From NCBI GenBank assembly GCA_937919085.1, contig CALFRN010000348.1, positions 1-59,723 of the forward strand: a stretch of DNA of 59,723 nucleotides, in the 5' to 3' direction. This DNA comes from an uncultured Reyranella sp. (GTDB lineage: Bacteria > Pseudomonadota > Alphaproteobacteria > Reyranellales > Reyranellaceae). The notes under the pieces were generated by a model. That model was not told the DNA's origin. It did no database searches and was given only the letters and a program-made list of their open reading frames with translations. Positions 52,303 to 59,723 of the stretch are shown here, piece by piece (positions within the stretch are counted from its first letter, which is position 1; each line of letters opens with the position of its first letter). The translations under genes and the position numbers were made by a program.

Positions 52303-53106
52303 CTAGTGGGCGGTCCAGCCGCCGTCGACGACGAGCCCTGCGCCGGTCATGAAGCCCGCGTCATCGGAGGCCAGGAAGACGATGCCATTGGCGATGTCGC
52401 CCGCCGTGCCCAGCCGTCCGATCGGGTGCAGAGCGAGCGTGGCCTGGCGTGCCTTCTCGGTATCGTTGGTACCGACCTGCTTGGCGCGCATGACGAAAGT
52501 CTGCTGGCCCATGTCCGTGTCGATCACGCCGGGATGGATCGAGTTCACACGGATGCGATAGCCCTTGCGCCCGAACTCCAGGGCGGTCGACTTGGTGAAC
52601 AAGGTGACGCCGCCCTTGGTCAGCGAATAGAGCGGATCGAGTTGCGAGCCTACAAGGCCCGCCACCGAGGCGAGGTTGACGATTGCCGAGCCCTGCGGGC
52701 TGTTCTGGCCGCTCGCCTTGAGATGCGGCAGCGCGGCCCGCGTGCCCAGCACGACACCGGTCAGGTTCACCGCCACCAGGCGGTGCCAGTCGTCGAGCGA
52801 GGCATCCTCGACGCCCTTGCCGACAAAGATGCCGGCGTTGTTCACCAGGATGTCGAGGCCGCCGAATTTCTTCACCGTAGCGTCGATCGCAGCGGCCCAG
52901 CTTGCCTCCGTCGTGACGTCGAGGGGCACGAGCAGTGCCTGCCCGCCTGAAGCCTCGATCTCGCGCACGGTCTGGCGGCCGCGTTCCTCGAGCACGTCGC
53001 CGATCGCCACCCGGGCGCCGGCAGCCGCCATCAGCTTGGCGCTTTCACCGCCGATGCCACGGGCGGCACCGGACAGGAACGCGACCTTGCCGTCGAGCCG
53101 GTTCAC
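52303..53106 (-). CDS. short-chain dehydrogenase/reductase
   Basis: 267 residues from GTG 53106, in a GTGA overlap with the acyl-CoA dehydrogenase stop. SGAARGIGG cofactor loop, the acidic GDVLEERG after strand two (NAD preference), NNAGIF, catalytic Ser in NLASVAG and YSLTK. The C-terminal FMTGAGLVVDGGWTAH is standard. Coupled to two acyl-CoA dehydrogenase genes, so it probably handles a 3-hydroxyacyl or steroid-like intermediate. Confidence 0.93.
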   Translation of the reverse strand: MNRLDGKVAFLSGAARGIGGESAKLMAAAGARVAIGDVLEERGRQTVREIEASGGQALLVPLDVTTEASWAAAIDATVKKFGGLDILVNNAGIFVGKGVEDASLDDWHRLVAVNLTGVVLGTRAALPHLKASGQNSPQGSAIVNLASVAGLVGSQLDPLYSLTKGGVTLFTKSTALEFGRKGYRIRVNSIHPGVIDTDMGQQTFVMRAKQVGTNDTEKARQATLALHPIGRLGTAGDIANGIVFLASDDAGFMTGAGLVVDGGWTAH

Positions 53107-54341
53107 GACGCCTTCCCGAGCTTGTTGAAGGCGATGTCCTTGTCGACGCGGATATCGGCCGGAAGGCCCAGGACGCGCTCGGCCACGATGTTGCGCAGGA
53201 TCTCGTCGGTCCCGCCGGCGATGCGGAAGCCGGCACCGGCGATCCACTGGGCCTGGAAACCGGCGGCGTGCGGCACGTCTTCCTTCATGATGCCGGCGTG
53301 GCCCATCAGCTCCATGGCGAAGGCGCCCATGTCCTGCATCTTGGGTGCCGCCACGATCTTGATGATCGAGGATTCCGGCCCCGGCGTCTGGCCCTTGGAC
53401 AGCGCCGTCAGCGTGCGGTAGCGCGTCAGCTTCAGGCCCTGCTGCTGGACGTACCAGTCGGCGATCTTGCCGCGGACCTGCTGGTTGCGGATGGCGGGAC
53501 CGTCGTCGAGATCGGTGTCGCGCGCCAGTTCCATCAACTCGTCGATGTCGAGGCCGCCCGAGGGCAGGCCGACGGCGAGGCGTTCGTTCATCAAGGTGGT
53601 GAGCGCGGCCTTCCAGCCCTCGCCCACCTTGCCCAGCCGCTGGCTGTCGGGGATACGCACGTCGGTGAAGAACACCTCGTTGAAATTGGCGCCACCCGAC
53701 ATCTGCTTGATCGGCCGCACTTCCACACCCGGCGTCTTCATGTCGAGGAAGAACATCGTGAGCCCGGCGTGCTTGGGCACGTTGGGATCGGTGCGTGTGA
53801 TGACGATGCCGAAGTCGCAATAATGCGCGCCCGAGGTCCACACTTTCTGGCCGTTGATTACCCATCCGGCGTCCGGGCCGTCGCCGTCACGCTCGGCGCG
53901 GGTGCGGATGCCGGCCACGTCCGACCCGGCGGCCGGTTCGGAGAACAGCTGGCACCACACTTCCTGGCCGTGCAGCGCGGGCTTCACGTAGCGGGTGAGC
54001 TGCTCGGGCTTGGCATAGGCCATCATGGTGGGAATGCACATGCCGAGGCCGATGTCGAAGAAGCCGAGCGGCACGAGGTAGTTCGCTTCTTCCTGCTGGT
54101 AGATCACCTGCAGGATCGGCGAGCCGCCACGACCGCCGAATTCCTTGGGCCAGGTGATGCGCGCGTAGCCGGCCTTGGCCTTCTTGTCCTGCCACTCCTT
54201 GGCCTTCTTCAGGAGTTCGGGATCGTCATTGCGGGCGCGAAAACTCTGCTTGTCGTCGCTCTTGCGCGTGGCGTTGGCCTCGAGCCAGGTGCGGACTTCC
54301 TTGCGGAAGGCGGCTTCTTCGGCGGTGTCGTTGAAATCCAT
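53103..54341 (-). CDS. acyl-CoA dehydrogenase (larger partner)
   Basis: 412 residues. N-terminal [23 protein letters not shown], FAD-binding [45 protein letters not shown] and C-terminal [25 protein letters not shown] are the standard elements. It follows the smaller acyl-CoA dehydrogenase by 12 bases and overlaps the SDR. Adjacent unequal pairs often form alpha2-beta2 heterotetramers acting on bulky acyl-CoAs; that is inference here. Confidence 0.93.
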   Translation of the reverse strand: [412 protein letters not shown]

Positions 54342-54353
54342 GGTGCTGCCCTC

Positions 54354-55478
54354 CTACGCCGCATTCTTCTGTTCAAGACGGCTCACCAGCTTGTCCTTCC
54401 ACGCCATCGGCCCGCCGATCGACAGCGCCATCAGGCGGGACCGGCGATAGTGGAACTGCGTGTCGGCCTCCCAGGTGAAACCGATGCCGCCATGGGTCTG
54501 GATGTTTTCCTTGGCGGCGAAATCATAGGCCTCGGTGGCGGCGATCCGCGCCGCCGCCGCGGCGACCGCGAGATCGGCGCCGCCCTCGCTCAGCATCATG
54601 GCGCCGTAGTAAGCGTTTGAGCGCGCGAGCTCGAGCTTGACGTAGCAATCCGCCAGCTTGTGCTTGATCGCCTGGTAGGAGCCGATGGCGCGGCCGAAGG
54701 CCTGCCGCTGCAGCGCGTAGTCGCGCGCCATCCACATCGCCGCCTCGGCGCCGCCGACCTGCGCGAAGGCGAAATAGACCGCCGCTGCATCGTAGAGCCG
54801 TTCAAGCATTCGCCAGCCCTCGCCTTCGCCGCCCAGGAGTTCGGCCGTGGCGTCCTTGAAGGTGAGCTCCGCGTGCTTGCGAGTGGGATCGATGGTGTCG
54901 ACGCGCTTTTTGGCGACGGCCGCCTGTTTCAGGTCGACCAGTACCAGCGACACGGCGCGGTCACCGGTGCCGCCGGTGTTGGCCAACACAATTGCGAAGG
55001 TCGCGGCCTCGCCGTCGGTCACCGGCACCTTCCTGCCGTTGAGGCGACCGCCGCCGAACATCGTCCGGATATTGCGCGGCTTGGGCGGCTGCGGACCCTC
55101 GGCGATGGCGAGCGTGCCGATCGCCTTGCCCGATGCCAGCTCGGGGAGCCATTTCTTCTTCTGTGCGTCGGAGCCCGCGAGCTTCAGCGCCTCGGTCGCC
55201 AGCACGACAGACGTGTCGAACGGCACTGGTGCTGCGGCACGGCCGATCTCCTCGGCCACGACGCATACTTCGAGCGGCGACAGACCGGAGCCACCGTATT
55301 CCTCGGGGATGCCGATGCCGGGCACGCCGAGATCGACGAGGCCTTTCCAGACGTCGTCGGCATGGGTTTCAGGACCGTCGAGCACGCGCCGCACCACTTT
55401 GGCCGGGCACTTGTCGGCGAGGAATTTGCGAACCTGCTCCTTGAGCAGTTTCTGGTCGTCGGAAAAATCGAAGTTCAT
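54354..55478 (-). CDS. acyl-CoA dehydrogenase (smaller partner)
   Basis: 374 residues from ATG 55478 (a TTG six codons upstream is possible). MNFDFSDDQKLLKEQVRKFLADKCPA, GIGIPEEYGGSGLSPLEVCVVAEEIGRA and NIQTHGGIGFTWEADTQFHYRRSRLM are typical. The middle FAD segment is shortened and lacks the usual TEPxxGSD motif (it reads IAEGPQPPKPRN), as in the non-canonical subunit of heteromeric dehydrogenases. It begins the three-gene operon with the larger dehydrogenase and the SDR. Confidence 0.9.
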   Translation of the reverse strand: MNFDFSDDQKLLKEQVRKFLADKCPAKVVRRVLDGPETHADDVWKGLVDLGVPGIGIPEEYGGSGLSPLEVCVVAEEIGRAAAPVPFDTSVVLATEALKLAGSDAQKKKWLPELASGKAIGTLAIAEGPQPPKPRNIRTMFGGGRLNGRKVPVTDGEAATFAIVLANTGGTGDRAVSLVLVDLKQAAVAKKRVDTIDPTRKHAELTFKDATAELLGGEGEGWRMLERLYDAAAVYFAFAQVGGAEAAMWMARDYALQRQAFGRAIGSYQAIKHKLADCYVKLELARSNAYYGAMMLSEGGADLAVAAAAARIAATEAYDFAAKENIQTHGGIGFTWEADTQFHYRRSRLMALSIGGPMAWKDKLVSRLEQKNAA

Positions 55479-55564
55479 GATGGCCAACCCTAGCAAGCAA
55501 GCCCGGTTCGGGGAACGGTTCTAGGTTCCGACAGGCGGGCCGGGCAATGTGCTAGGTTGCCGTC

Positions 55565-55909
55565 ATGGACACACCTCAAATCATCGACTGGCACGCCCAC
55601 GTCTACTTCGACGCCGCCTCGCGCGATCCCGCCTGGGCGCTGCGCGAGCGCATCGAGAAAAGCTTCGCCATCGAGATGGGACGCTTCCACGAAAAGCCCG
55701 TCGGCCCACATCCGCGCTTCAGCTATCAGGTCGCCTTCAGGAACGAGCAGTTTGAACCACTGATGTCGTGGCTCACGCTCCATCGCGGCGATCTGACGGT
55801 GTTCATCCATCCCAACACCGGGCAGGATCTCGAAGACCACCGCGACCGCGCGATCTGGATGGGCCAGCAGGTGCCGCTGGTCCTCGACATCTTCAAGAAG
55901 AAGGACTGA
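55565..55909 (+). CDS. DOPA 4,5-dioxygenase family protein
   Basis: 114 residues. It matches the small DOPA-dioxygenase family: DWHAHVYFD near the start (metal His pair), MGRFHEKPVGPHPRFSYQVAF in the middle, and VFIHPNTGQDLEDHRDRAIWMG. Members cleave catechols extradiol, known from fungal and plant pigment synthesis; bacterial substrates are mostly unknown. It is four bases ahead of the CinA-like gene and probably co-transcribed. It adds another aromatic enzyme to the window. Confidence 0.88.
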   Translation: MDTPQIIDWHAHVYFDAASRDPAWALRERIEKSFAIEMGRFHEKPVGPHPRFSYQVAFRNEQFEPLMSWLTLHRGDLTVFIHPNTGQDLEDHRDRAIWMGQQVPLVLDIFKKKD

Positions 55910-55913
55910 GCCC

Positions 55914-56396
55914 ATGGACTCGCTGCTCCCCCTCGCCAAGCGCGTCGGCGAAAAACTGAAAGCCCGCAAGGAAACCGTCGGCGTGTCGGAATCCTCGGCC
56001 GGCGGCCTGGTATCGGCCGTACTGCTGGCGGTGCCCGGCGCCTCGGCCTACTTCATGGGTGGCGCCGTGGTCTACACGCGCCCGGCGGGCGATGCCTTCC
56101 TGGCGGTGCCGCGCGAAAAGCGCGCCGGCGTGCGTTCGTCGAGTGAGCCGTGGGCGCTGCTGGCGGCCGAACATGTGCGCGGGCGGCTGAAGACGACCTG
56201 GGGACTGGCCGAGACCGGCGCATCAGGGCCAACCGGCAATTCCTACGGCGATCCGGCGGGCCATACCTGCGTGGCCGTGGTCGGCCCCAACGGCAGCATC
56301 GCGCGCACATTGCGCACCGGCTCGGACGACCGCGTCGCCAACATGCGCGCCTTCGCCGCCGAGGCGCTCAAGCTGCTCGACGAACAGCTTTCCTGA
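55914..56396 (+). CDS. CinA C-terminal family (nicotinamide-nucleotide amidase, PncC-like)
   Basis: 160 residues, single CinA_C domain: VGVSESSAGGLVSAVLLAVPGAS, YFMGGAVVYTR, ETGASGPTGNSYGDPAGHTCVAV. These enzymes deamidate nicotinamide mononucleotide to nicotinate mononucleotide in NAD recycling. The motif SESSAGG (usually SESCTGG) lacks Cys but keeps the Ser residues. No competence-type N-terminal domain. A DUF423 gene converges with two bases between stops. Confidence 0.88.
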   Translation: MDSLLPLAKRVGEKLKARKETVGVSESSAGGLVSAVLLAVPGASAYFMGGAVVYTRPAGDAFLAVPREKRAGVRSSSEPWALLAAEHVRGRLKTTWGLAETGASGPTGNSYGDPAGHTCVAVVGPNGSIARTLRTGSDDRVANMRAFAAEALKLLDEQLS

Positions 56397-56398
56397 GG

Positions 56399-56809
56399 TC
56401 AGTCGGCGGCAGGTTTCATTACCGCGGCCAGAGCGAGACACGCCCAGCCCAGGATCAAGGCCGTGCCGCCGATCGGCGCCACGGCACCGAACCAGCGCGG
56501 GCCGCCGAAGGCGAGCGCATAGAGCGCGCCGGGGAAGAGGACACTGCCGGCGAGAAACAGGCATTGCGCGACCAGGGCAAGCCGATCGTTCAGCCGCGCG
56601 CCGCGCGAGAGTACGACCACCGCCAGGATCGCCAGCGCATGGATCATTTCGTAGTGGCTGCCGGTTTGCAGCCACTCGCGCGCCTTGAGGCCGGCCGGCG
56701 TGGATACGTCGAAGCCGTGCGCAGCGAAGGCGCCGACGGCGATAGAGAGAGCGCCGCTCAGTGCCGCGACGACGATCCAGCCTCCGGCACCTGCGCTTTT
56801 CGAAGTCAT
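56399..56809 (-). CDS. DUF423 small membrane protein
   Basis: 136 residues from ATG 56809. Four predicted helices (about 11-30, 55-72, 80-98 and 104-126). LSGALSIAVGAFAAHG and LQTGSHYEMIHALAILAV are the DUF423 (YwdK/YgdD) signature, and FPGALYALAFGG, FGAVAPIGGTALILGW closes it. Function unknown in general. Ends two bases from the convergent CinA-like gene; the SDR gene upstream is 11 bases away on the same strand. Confidence 0.9.
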   Translation of the reverse strand: MTSKSAGAGGWIVVAALSGALSIAVGAFAAHGFDVSTPAGLKAREWLQTGSHYEMIHALAILAVVVLSRGARLNDRLALVAQCLFLAGSVLFPGALYALAFGGPRWFGAVAPIGGTALILGWACLALAAVMKPAAD

Positions 56810-56820
56810 GCGGCTTCCCG

Positions 56821-57627
56821 CTACTGCGGTGGCCGCGTCGGCTTTCCGCCGGCGGTGATGCCGCCGTCGATCACCAGCTCCTGGCCGGTCATATAGTTCG
56901 CCGCCTCGGTGCACAGGAACAGCACGCCGTTGGCGATGTCCTGCGCCTCGCCGACGCGCGGCAACGGAACGGACTGTGCGGCCCGCTCGCGCGGGTCGAT
57001 CGGCGCGTTGCGGCGGTTGCCCTCGGCGCCGGTCGGGATCTTGCCCCAGATCGGCGTGGCGATGATGCCGGGATGGACCGAATTGCAGCGGATGTTGTCG
57101 GCGGCATGTTCCAGCGCCACCGACTTGGCCAGCAGCCGCACCCCGCCCTTGGTCGCCGAATAGGCGGCAAGGCCCGGCGCGCCGCGCAGGCCGGCGATCG
57201 ACGACATCAGCACCAGCGAGCCGCCGCCGGCCCGCTTCAGCGCGGGGATCGCATGCCTGATCGAAAGGAACACGCCGTCGAGGTTGATCGCCTGCTGGCG
57301 CTGCCAGTCGGCCAGTGTCATCTCGGCGATCGGCGCCATGATTCCGATGCCGGCATTGGCCACCATGATGTCGAGCCGTCCGAACCGCTTCTCGGCTTCG
57401 GCGATCACACCCGGCCAGCCCGCCTCGTCGCGCACGTCATGGTGAAGGTAGTGCGCCTTTCCTCCGGCCTTGGCGATGCGCCCGACGACATCCTTGCCCA
57501 ACCCATCGTCGATATCGGTGATGAGTACCGACGCCCCTTCGCGCGCCAGCGTCTCCGAACAGGCCTCGCCGATGCCGGAGGCGCCGCCGGTGACGACGGC
57601 GACCTTGCCGGCAACCTGTCCCGCCAT
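56821..57627 (-). CDS. short-chain dehydrogenase/reductase
   Basis: 268 residues from ATG 57627, overlapping the crotonase stop by one base (TGATG). TGGASGIGE cofactor loop, DIDD after strand two (NAD preference), ANAGIG, MSSIAGLRG with catalytic Ser, and YSATK. A loop insertion (GKIPTGAEGNRRNAPIDPRERAAQ) near residue 200 lies at the substrate lid. Coupled to the crotonase-family gene, so it may be a 3-hydroxyacyl-CoA dehydrogenase of the type II class. Confidence 0.92.
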   Translation of the reverse strand: MAGQVAGKVAVVTGGASGIGEACSETLAREGASVLITDIDDGLGKDVVGRIAKAGGKAHYLHHDVRDEAGWPGVIAEAEKRFGRLDIMVANAGIGIMAPIAEMTLADWQRQQAINLDGVFLSIRHAIPALKRAGGGSLVLMSSIAGLRGAPGLAAYSATKGGVRLLAKSVALEHAADNIRCNSVHPGIIATPIWGKIPTGAEGNRRNAPIDPRERAAQSVPLPRVGEAQDIANGVLFLCTEAANYMTGQELVIDGGITAGGKPTRPPQ

Positions 57628-58400
57628 CAGCGGCCCTTCCAGTTGCCCGGCCGTTTCTCGGCGTACGACTTGATGCCTTCCTTGAAGTCCTCGGTCTTGC
57701 GCGTCCAGTCCTGCTCGGTGAGTTCGCGCTCGGTGGCGATCTCGGCACCGTCGGCAAAGCCGCGGCGCATGGTCTCGCGAGTCGACTGCACCGCCAGCGG
57801 CGCGCCCTCGGCGATTTCCGCGGCCAGCGCGACGGCGGCCTTGCGCACATCGGCCAGCGGCACCAGCACATCGGCCATGCCCCAGGCGAAGGCTTCTTCG
57901 CCGCCGATCCGACGGCCGGTATAGAACATCAGGTTGGCCCGCTGCTGGCCGATCAGGCGAGGCAGGGTGAAGGTGAGCGAGAAGCCGGGATGAAAGCCCA
58001 GCCGCGTGAAGTTGGCGGCGAAACGCGCTTCGGGGCTGGCGACGCGGAAGTCCGGCATGATCGCAAGGCCGAGGCCGCCGCCGATCGCCGCGCCCTGCAC
58101 TGCCGCCACGCTCGGCTTCTTCGAGCGGAACAGGCGGGTCGCCTCCTTGTAGAGGTGCTTGCCGCTCTCGGCCGCACCGGTCTGCGGCCGGTTGGCAAAA
58201 TCGGCACCGGCGCAGAACGACTTGCCCTGCGCGCACAGCACATAGGAGCGGATGTTCATGTCGCGGTCGAAGGCCTCGAACGCATCGGCGATCTGGTTGA
58301 TCAGCGAATTGTCGAAGAAATTGTGCGGCGGACGCTGGATCTCGACGATGCCGACATGGCCTTCGGTACTGACGCCGATGTCTTTAAAGGTGGCGCTCAT
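57627..58400 (-). CDS. crotonase-superfamily protein without the hydratase Glu pair
   Basis: 257 residues from ATG 58400. The crotonase fold is clear: VGIVEIQRPPHNFFDNSLINQIADAF, oxyanion-hole segments SFCAGADFANRP and VQGAAIGGGLGLAIMPDFRVAS. The two catalytic Glu of enoyl-CoA hydratases are absent: GGGCE becomes GGGLG, and the QPE position reads ANF. So ordinary hydratase activity is doubtful; isomerase, hydrolase or other crotonase reactions are open. It is divergent from the 3-hydroxyacyl-CoA dehydrogenase gene across 83 bases and coupled to the SDR. Confidence 0.85.
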   Translation of the reverse strand: MSATFKDIGVSTEGHVGIVEIQRPPHNFFDNSLINQIADAFEAFDRDMNIRSYVLCAQGKSFCAGADFANRPQTGAAESGKHLYKEATRLFRSKKPSVAAVQGAAIGGGLGLAIMPDFRVASPEARFAANFTRLGFHPGFSLTFTLPRLIGQQRANLMFYTGRRIGGEEAFAWGMADVLVPLADVRKAAVALAAEIAEGAPLAVQSTRETMRRGFADGAEIATERELTEQDWTRKTEDFKEGIKSYAEKRPGNWKGR

Positions 58401-58483
58401 GCGTATCCCCCGGGTTGAAGCTGATGGATTGGTCGCGGATATTGCCCCGCCCTCGGGGGCCCGTCGATATGGGAGGATAAAGA

Positions 58484-59413
58484 ATGTCGCAAGGCGAACA
58501 ACGCGCACTTGTACTGGGTGGTGGCACCATGGGCGTGGGCATCATCGCCATGTTCCTGGGCGGCGGCTGGAAGGTCGACGTGGTGTCGCGCTCGGCATCG
58601 ACGCGCGACGGCCTGCCGGCCGCGACGGCACGCGCGCTCGCCGCCATGGGCAAAGCGGCTGACACGTCGGGGCTGGCCACCTACGCGACCCTGGCCGAGG
58701 CGCCGTGGCCCGGGATCGATCTGGTCGTCGAAACCGTGACGGAGGATCTGGCACTGAAGCGGCAGCTCTTCGCCGACATGGAAAAGCTCGCCCGGCCCGA
58801 CTGCGCCCTCACGTCGAATTCCTCGAGCTTCCCGATCAGCGAGATCGGCAAGGACCTCAAGACGCAAAGCCGCATGATGGGGCTGCATTTCTTCATGCCG
58901 GCCCACCTGATCCCGCTGGTCGAGGTCGTGCGCTCCATCCACACCAACATCGTCCTGGCCGAGAAGGTCGGCGCGATCATGAGTTCGCTCGGCAAGCGGC
59001 CAGTGCAGGTGAAGAAGGACGTGATCGGCTTCCTCGGCAACCGCATCCAGGGCGCGCTGATGCGCGAGGCGCTGTGGCTGATCGAGCAGGGCGTCGCGAG
59101 CCCCGAGGACATCGACGCCACGGTGCGGCTGTCGTTCGGCTTCCGTTACGCCGCCGCCGGCCCGATCATGCAGAAGGAGCATTCGGGCTGGGACACCACC
59201 TGTGCTGTCGCCAAGATCATCTGGCCCGACCTCAGCAATGCCGACGGCCCGCCACCGATGCTCCAGCGCAACGTCGACGAAGGCCGTATCGGCTTCAAGA
59301 CCAAGGGCGGATTCTTTCCGTGGAACGACGAGTCCATAGCAAAAGAGCGCGCCCGATATGAGCGCGCCCTTCGCAAGTGTCTCGAAATCTTCCGTGAGGA
59401 AGGGATCGTCTAG
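58484..59413 (+). CDS. 3-hydroxyacyl-CoA dehydrogenase family protein
   Basis: 309 residues from ATG 58484 with GGAGGATAAAG upstream. Rossmann loop VLGGGTMGVGI (10-20), DLVVETVTEDLALKRQLFADME, SNSSSFPISEIG, catalytic His in GLHFFMPAHLIPLVEVV, and FLGNRIQGALMREALWLIEQGVAS. Single-function, lacking a fused hydratase. The C-terminal domain (GFRYAAAGPIMQKEHSGWD, KTKGGFFPW) also resembles the L-gulonate/carnitine-type branch. Its TAG stop overlaps the convergent stop at 59410 in the palindrome CTAG. Confidence 0.92.
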   Translation: MSQGEQRALVLGGGTMGVGIIAMFLGGGWKVDVVSRSASTRDGLPAATARALAAMGKAADTSGLATYATLAEAPWPGIDLVVETVTEDLALKRQLFADMEKLARPDCALTSNSSSFPISEIGKDLKTQSRMMGLHFFMPAHLIPLVEVVRSIHTNIVLAEKVGAIMSSLGKRPVQVKKDVIGFLGNRIQGALMREALWLIEQGVASPEDIDATVRLSFGFRYAAAGPIMQKEHSGWDTTCAVAKIIWPDLSNADGPPPMLQRNVDEGRIGFKTKGGFFPWNDESIAKERARYERALRKCLEIFREEGIV

Positions 59414-59723
59414 GCAGCCTTGCCGCGGCCACCGAAGCGGCGGGCGCCGCCGTTGGAGCGCGGACGGTCGCCTTGCGGGCGATCGCCGTGCGGACGATCA
59501 GTATGCGGGCGGTCACCACGCGGCGGGCCGCTCGGACGATCACCGAACGAACGGGGACGGTCGCCCTGTGGGCGGTCACCGTGCGGACGGTCACCATGCG
59601 GGCGATCGGCGCGGGGACGGTCACCGAAGGAGCGCGGACGATCGCCGTGCGGGCGATCACCGTTCGGACGATCACCATGCGGGCGATCACCGCGCGGACG
59701 GTCGCCCGTCGTCTGCGGACGGT
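59410..59723 (-). CDS. C-terminal part of a protein with GDRPx repeats (partial)
   Basis: About 103 codons are visible; the start lies outside the window. The tail is made of five-residue repeats of the type GDRPH/GDRPQ/GDRPR, about fifteen copies, interrupted by RSF, SGPP and HT, and ends GGARRFGGRGKAA. Arg/Gly/Pro-rich tails of this type occur on alphaproteobacterial DEAD-box RNA helicases and rRNA pseudouridine synthases and bind RNA. Which it is cannot be decided here. The frame is set by the consistent Gly-Asp-Arg-Pro reading and by TAG at 59410-59412; the Val/Arg-rich frame over the same DNA is rejected. Confidence 0.65.
   Translation of the reverse strand, partial: RPQTTGDRPRGDRPHGDRPNGDRPHGDRPRSFGDRPRADRPHGDRPHGDRPQGDRPRSFGDRPSGPPRGDRPHTDRPHGDRPQGDRPRSNGGARRFGGRGKAA
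59470..59721 (-). repeat. 15-bp tandem coding repeat (GDRPx units)
   Basis: Imperfect 15-base units such as CACGGCGATCGTCCG on the minus strand repeat through the visible gene end, with the fifth codon varying among His, Gln, Arg, Asn. Synonymous differences between units (GAT/GAC, CGT/CGC) show the array is old enough to have diverged and is kept for its protein sequence. Confidence 0.8.

Noticed and set aside
59295-59690. Val/Arg-rich minus-strand frame over the repeat region
   Set aside because: It is the repeat array read in a wrong frame (VIVRxxx units) and overlaps the hydroxyacyl-CoA dehydrogenase; the GDRPx frame is protein-like and closes with a proper stop.
59470-59721. CRISPR array suggested by regular short repeats
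   Set aside because: Units are 15 bases with no spacers, are in a coding frame, and vary synonymously.

Overview
The window is gene-dense, high-G+C DNA with third-position G/C preference, short intergenic gaps and many 1-4 base start/stop overlaps. Gene content points to a free-living, probably soil or plant-associated alphaproteobacterium: urea ABC transporter plus urease, a NrtR/NadQ-like regulator near nadA-nadC, protocatechuate 3,4-dioxygenase, a rhizobial-type phosphonate monoester hydrolase, several acyl-CoA enzymes and oligopeptide-type ABC transporters. A genus cannot be fixed from sequence reading alone (Reyranella-like or Bradyrhizobium-like relatives are guesses). I saw no rRNA, tRNA, insertion sequence, integrase, phage gene or CRISPR array.

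Layout. 1-4.9 kb: end of a truncated gene, a cupin, a tiny lipoprotein, a membrane protein, the nadA-nadC operon with two similar palindromes in front of it, and a Nudix-related regulator likely to bind them. 4.9-7.1 kb: an AhpD/CMD-fold protein translationally coupled to an acetolactate synthase. 7.1-12.4 kb: an aromatic FAD monooxygenase / CoA-transferase / Old Yellow Enzyme operon, and a divergent D-aminoacylase-like amidohydrolase. 12.4-24.3 kb: a long minus-strand nitrogen block, ureD-ureA-ureBC(fused)-ureE-ureF-DUF3995-ureG-ureJ followed by urtA-urtB-urtC-urtD-urtE. 24.3-32 kb: greB, pcaB-pcaG-pcaH with a phosphonate monoester hydrolase gene at the head of the operon, two hydroxyacid dehydrogenases and a TSUP permease. 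32.7-42.4 kb: a second nitrogen block, an oligopeptide-type ABC transporter followed by atzG-atzE-hpxZ, with divergent atzF (allophanate hydrolase). 42.4-59.7 kb: a reductase, an unusual duplicated-HTH regulator, a flavin hydroxyacid oxidase, an orphan solute-binding protein, a DapA-family enzyme, a single-chain acyl-CoA carboxylase, acyl-CoA dehydrogenase/SDR/crotonase clusters, and the repeat-rich C-terminus of a gene that runs off the window.

How it fits together. Both nitrogen blocks end in ammonia and CO2: urea is imported by Urt and split by urease; a ureide- or biuret-like compound is probably imported by the second transporter, processed by AtzE/AtzG (with HpxZ) and finished by AtzF. 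Both transporter operons have a recognisable sigma-54 (-24/-12) promoter: one mismatch in TTGC before urtA and a perfect match before the second solute-binding gene. A weaker match lies before ureD. This predicts joint nitrogen-limitation control.

Most unusual items: urease beta and alpha subunits fused in one reading frame while gamma stays separate; a DUF3995 membrane protein locked into the urease operon by two ATGA overlaps; paired palindromes before nadA with a Nudix-type regulator nearby; a regulator made of two copies of the same HTH unit; and G/C-rich hairpin elements punctuating the second nitrogen operon.
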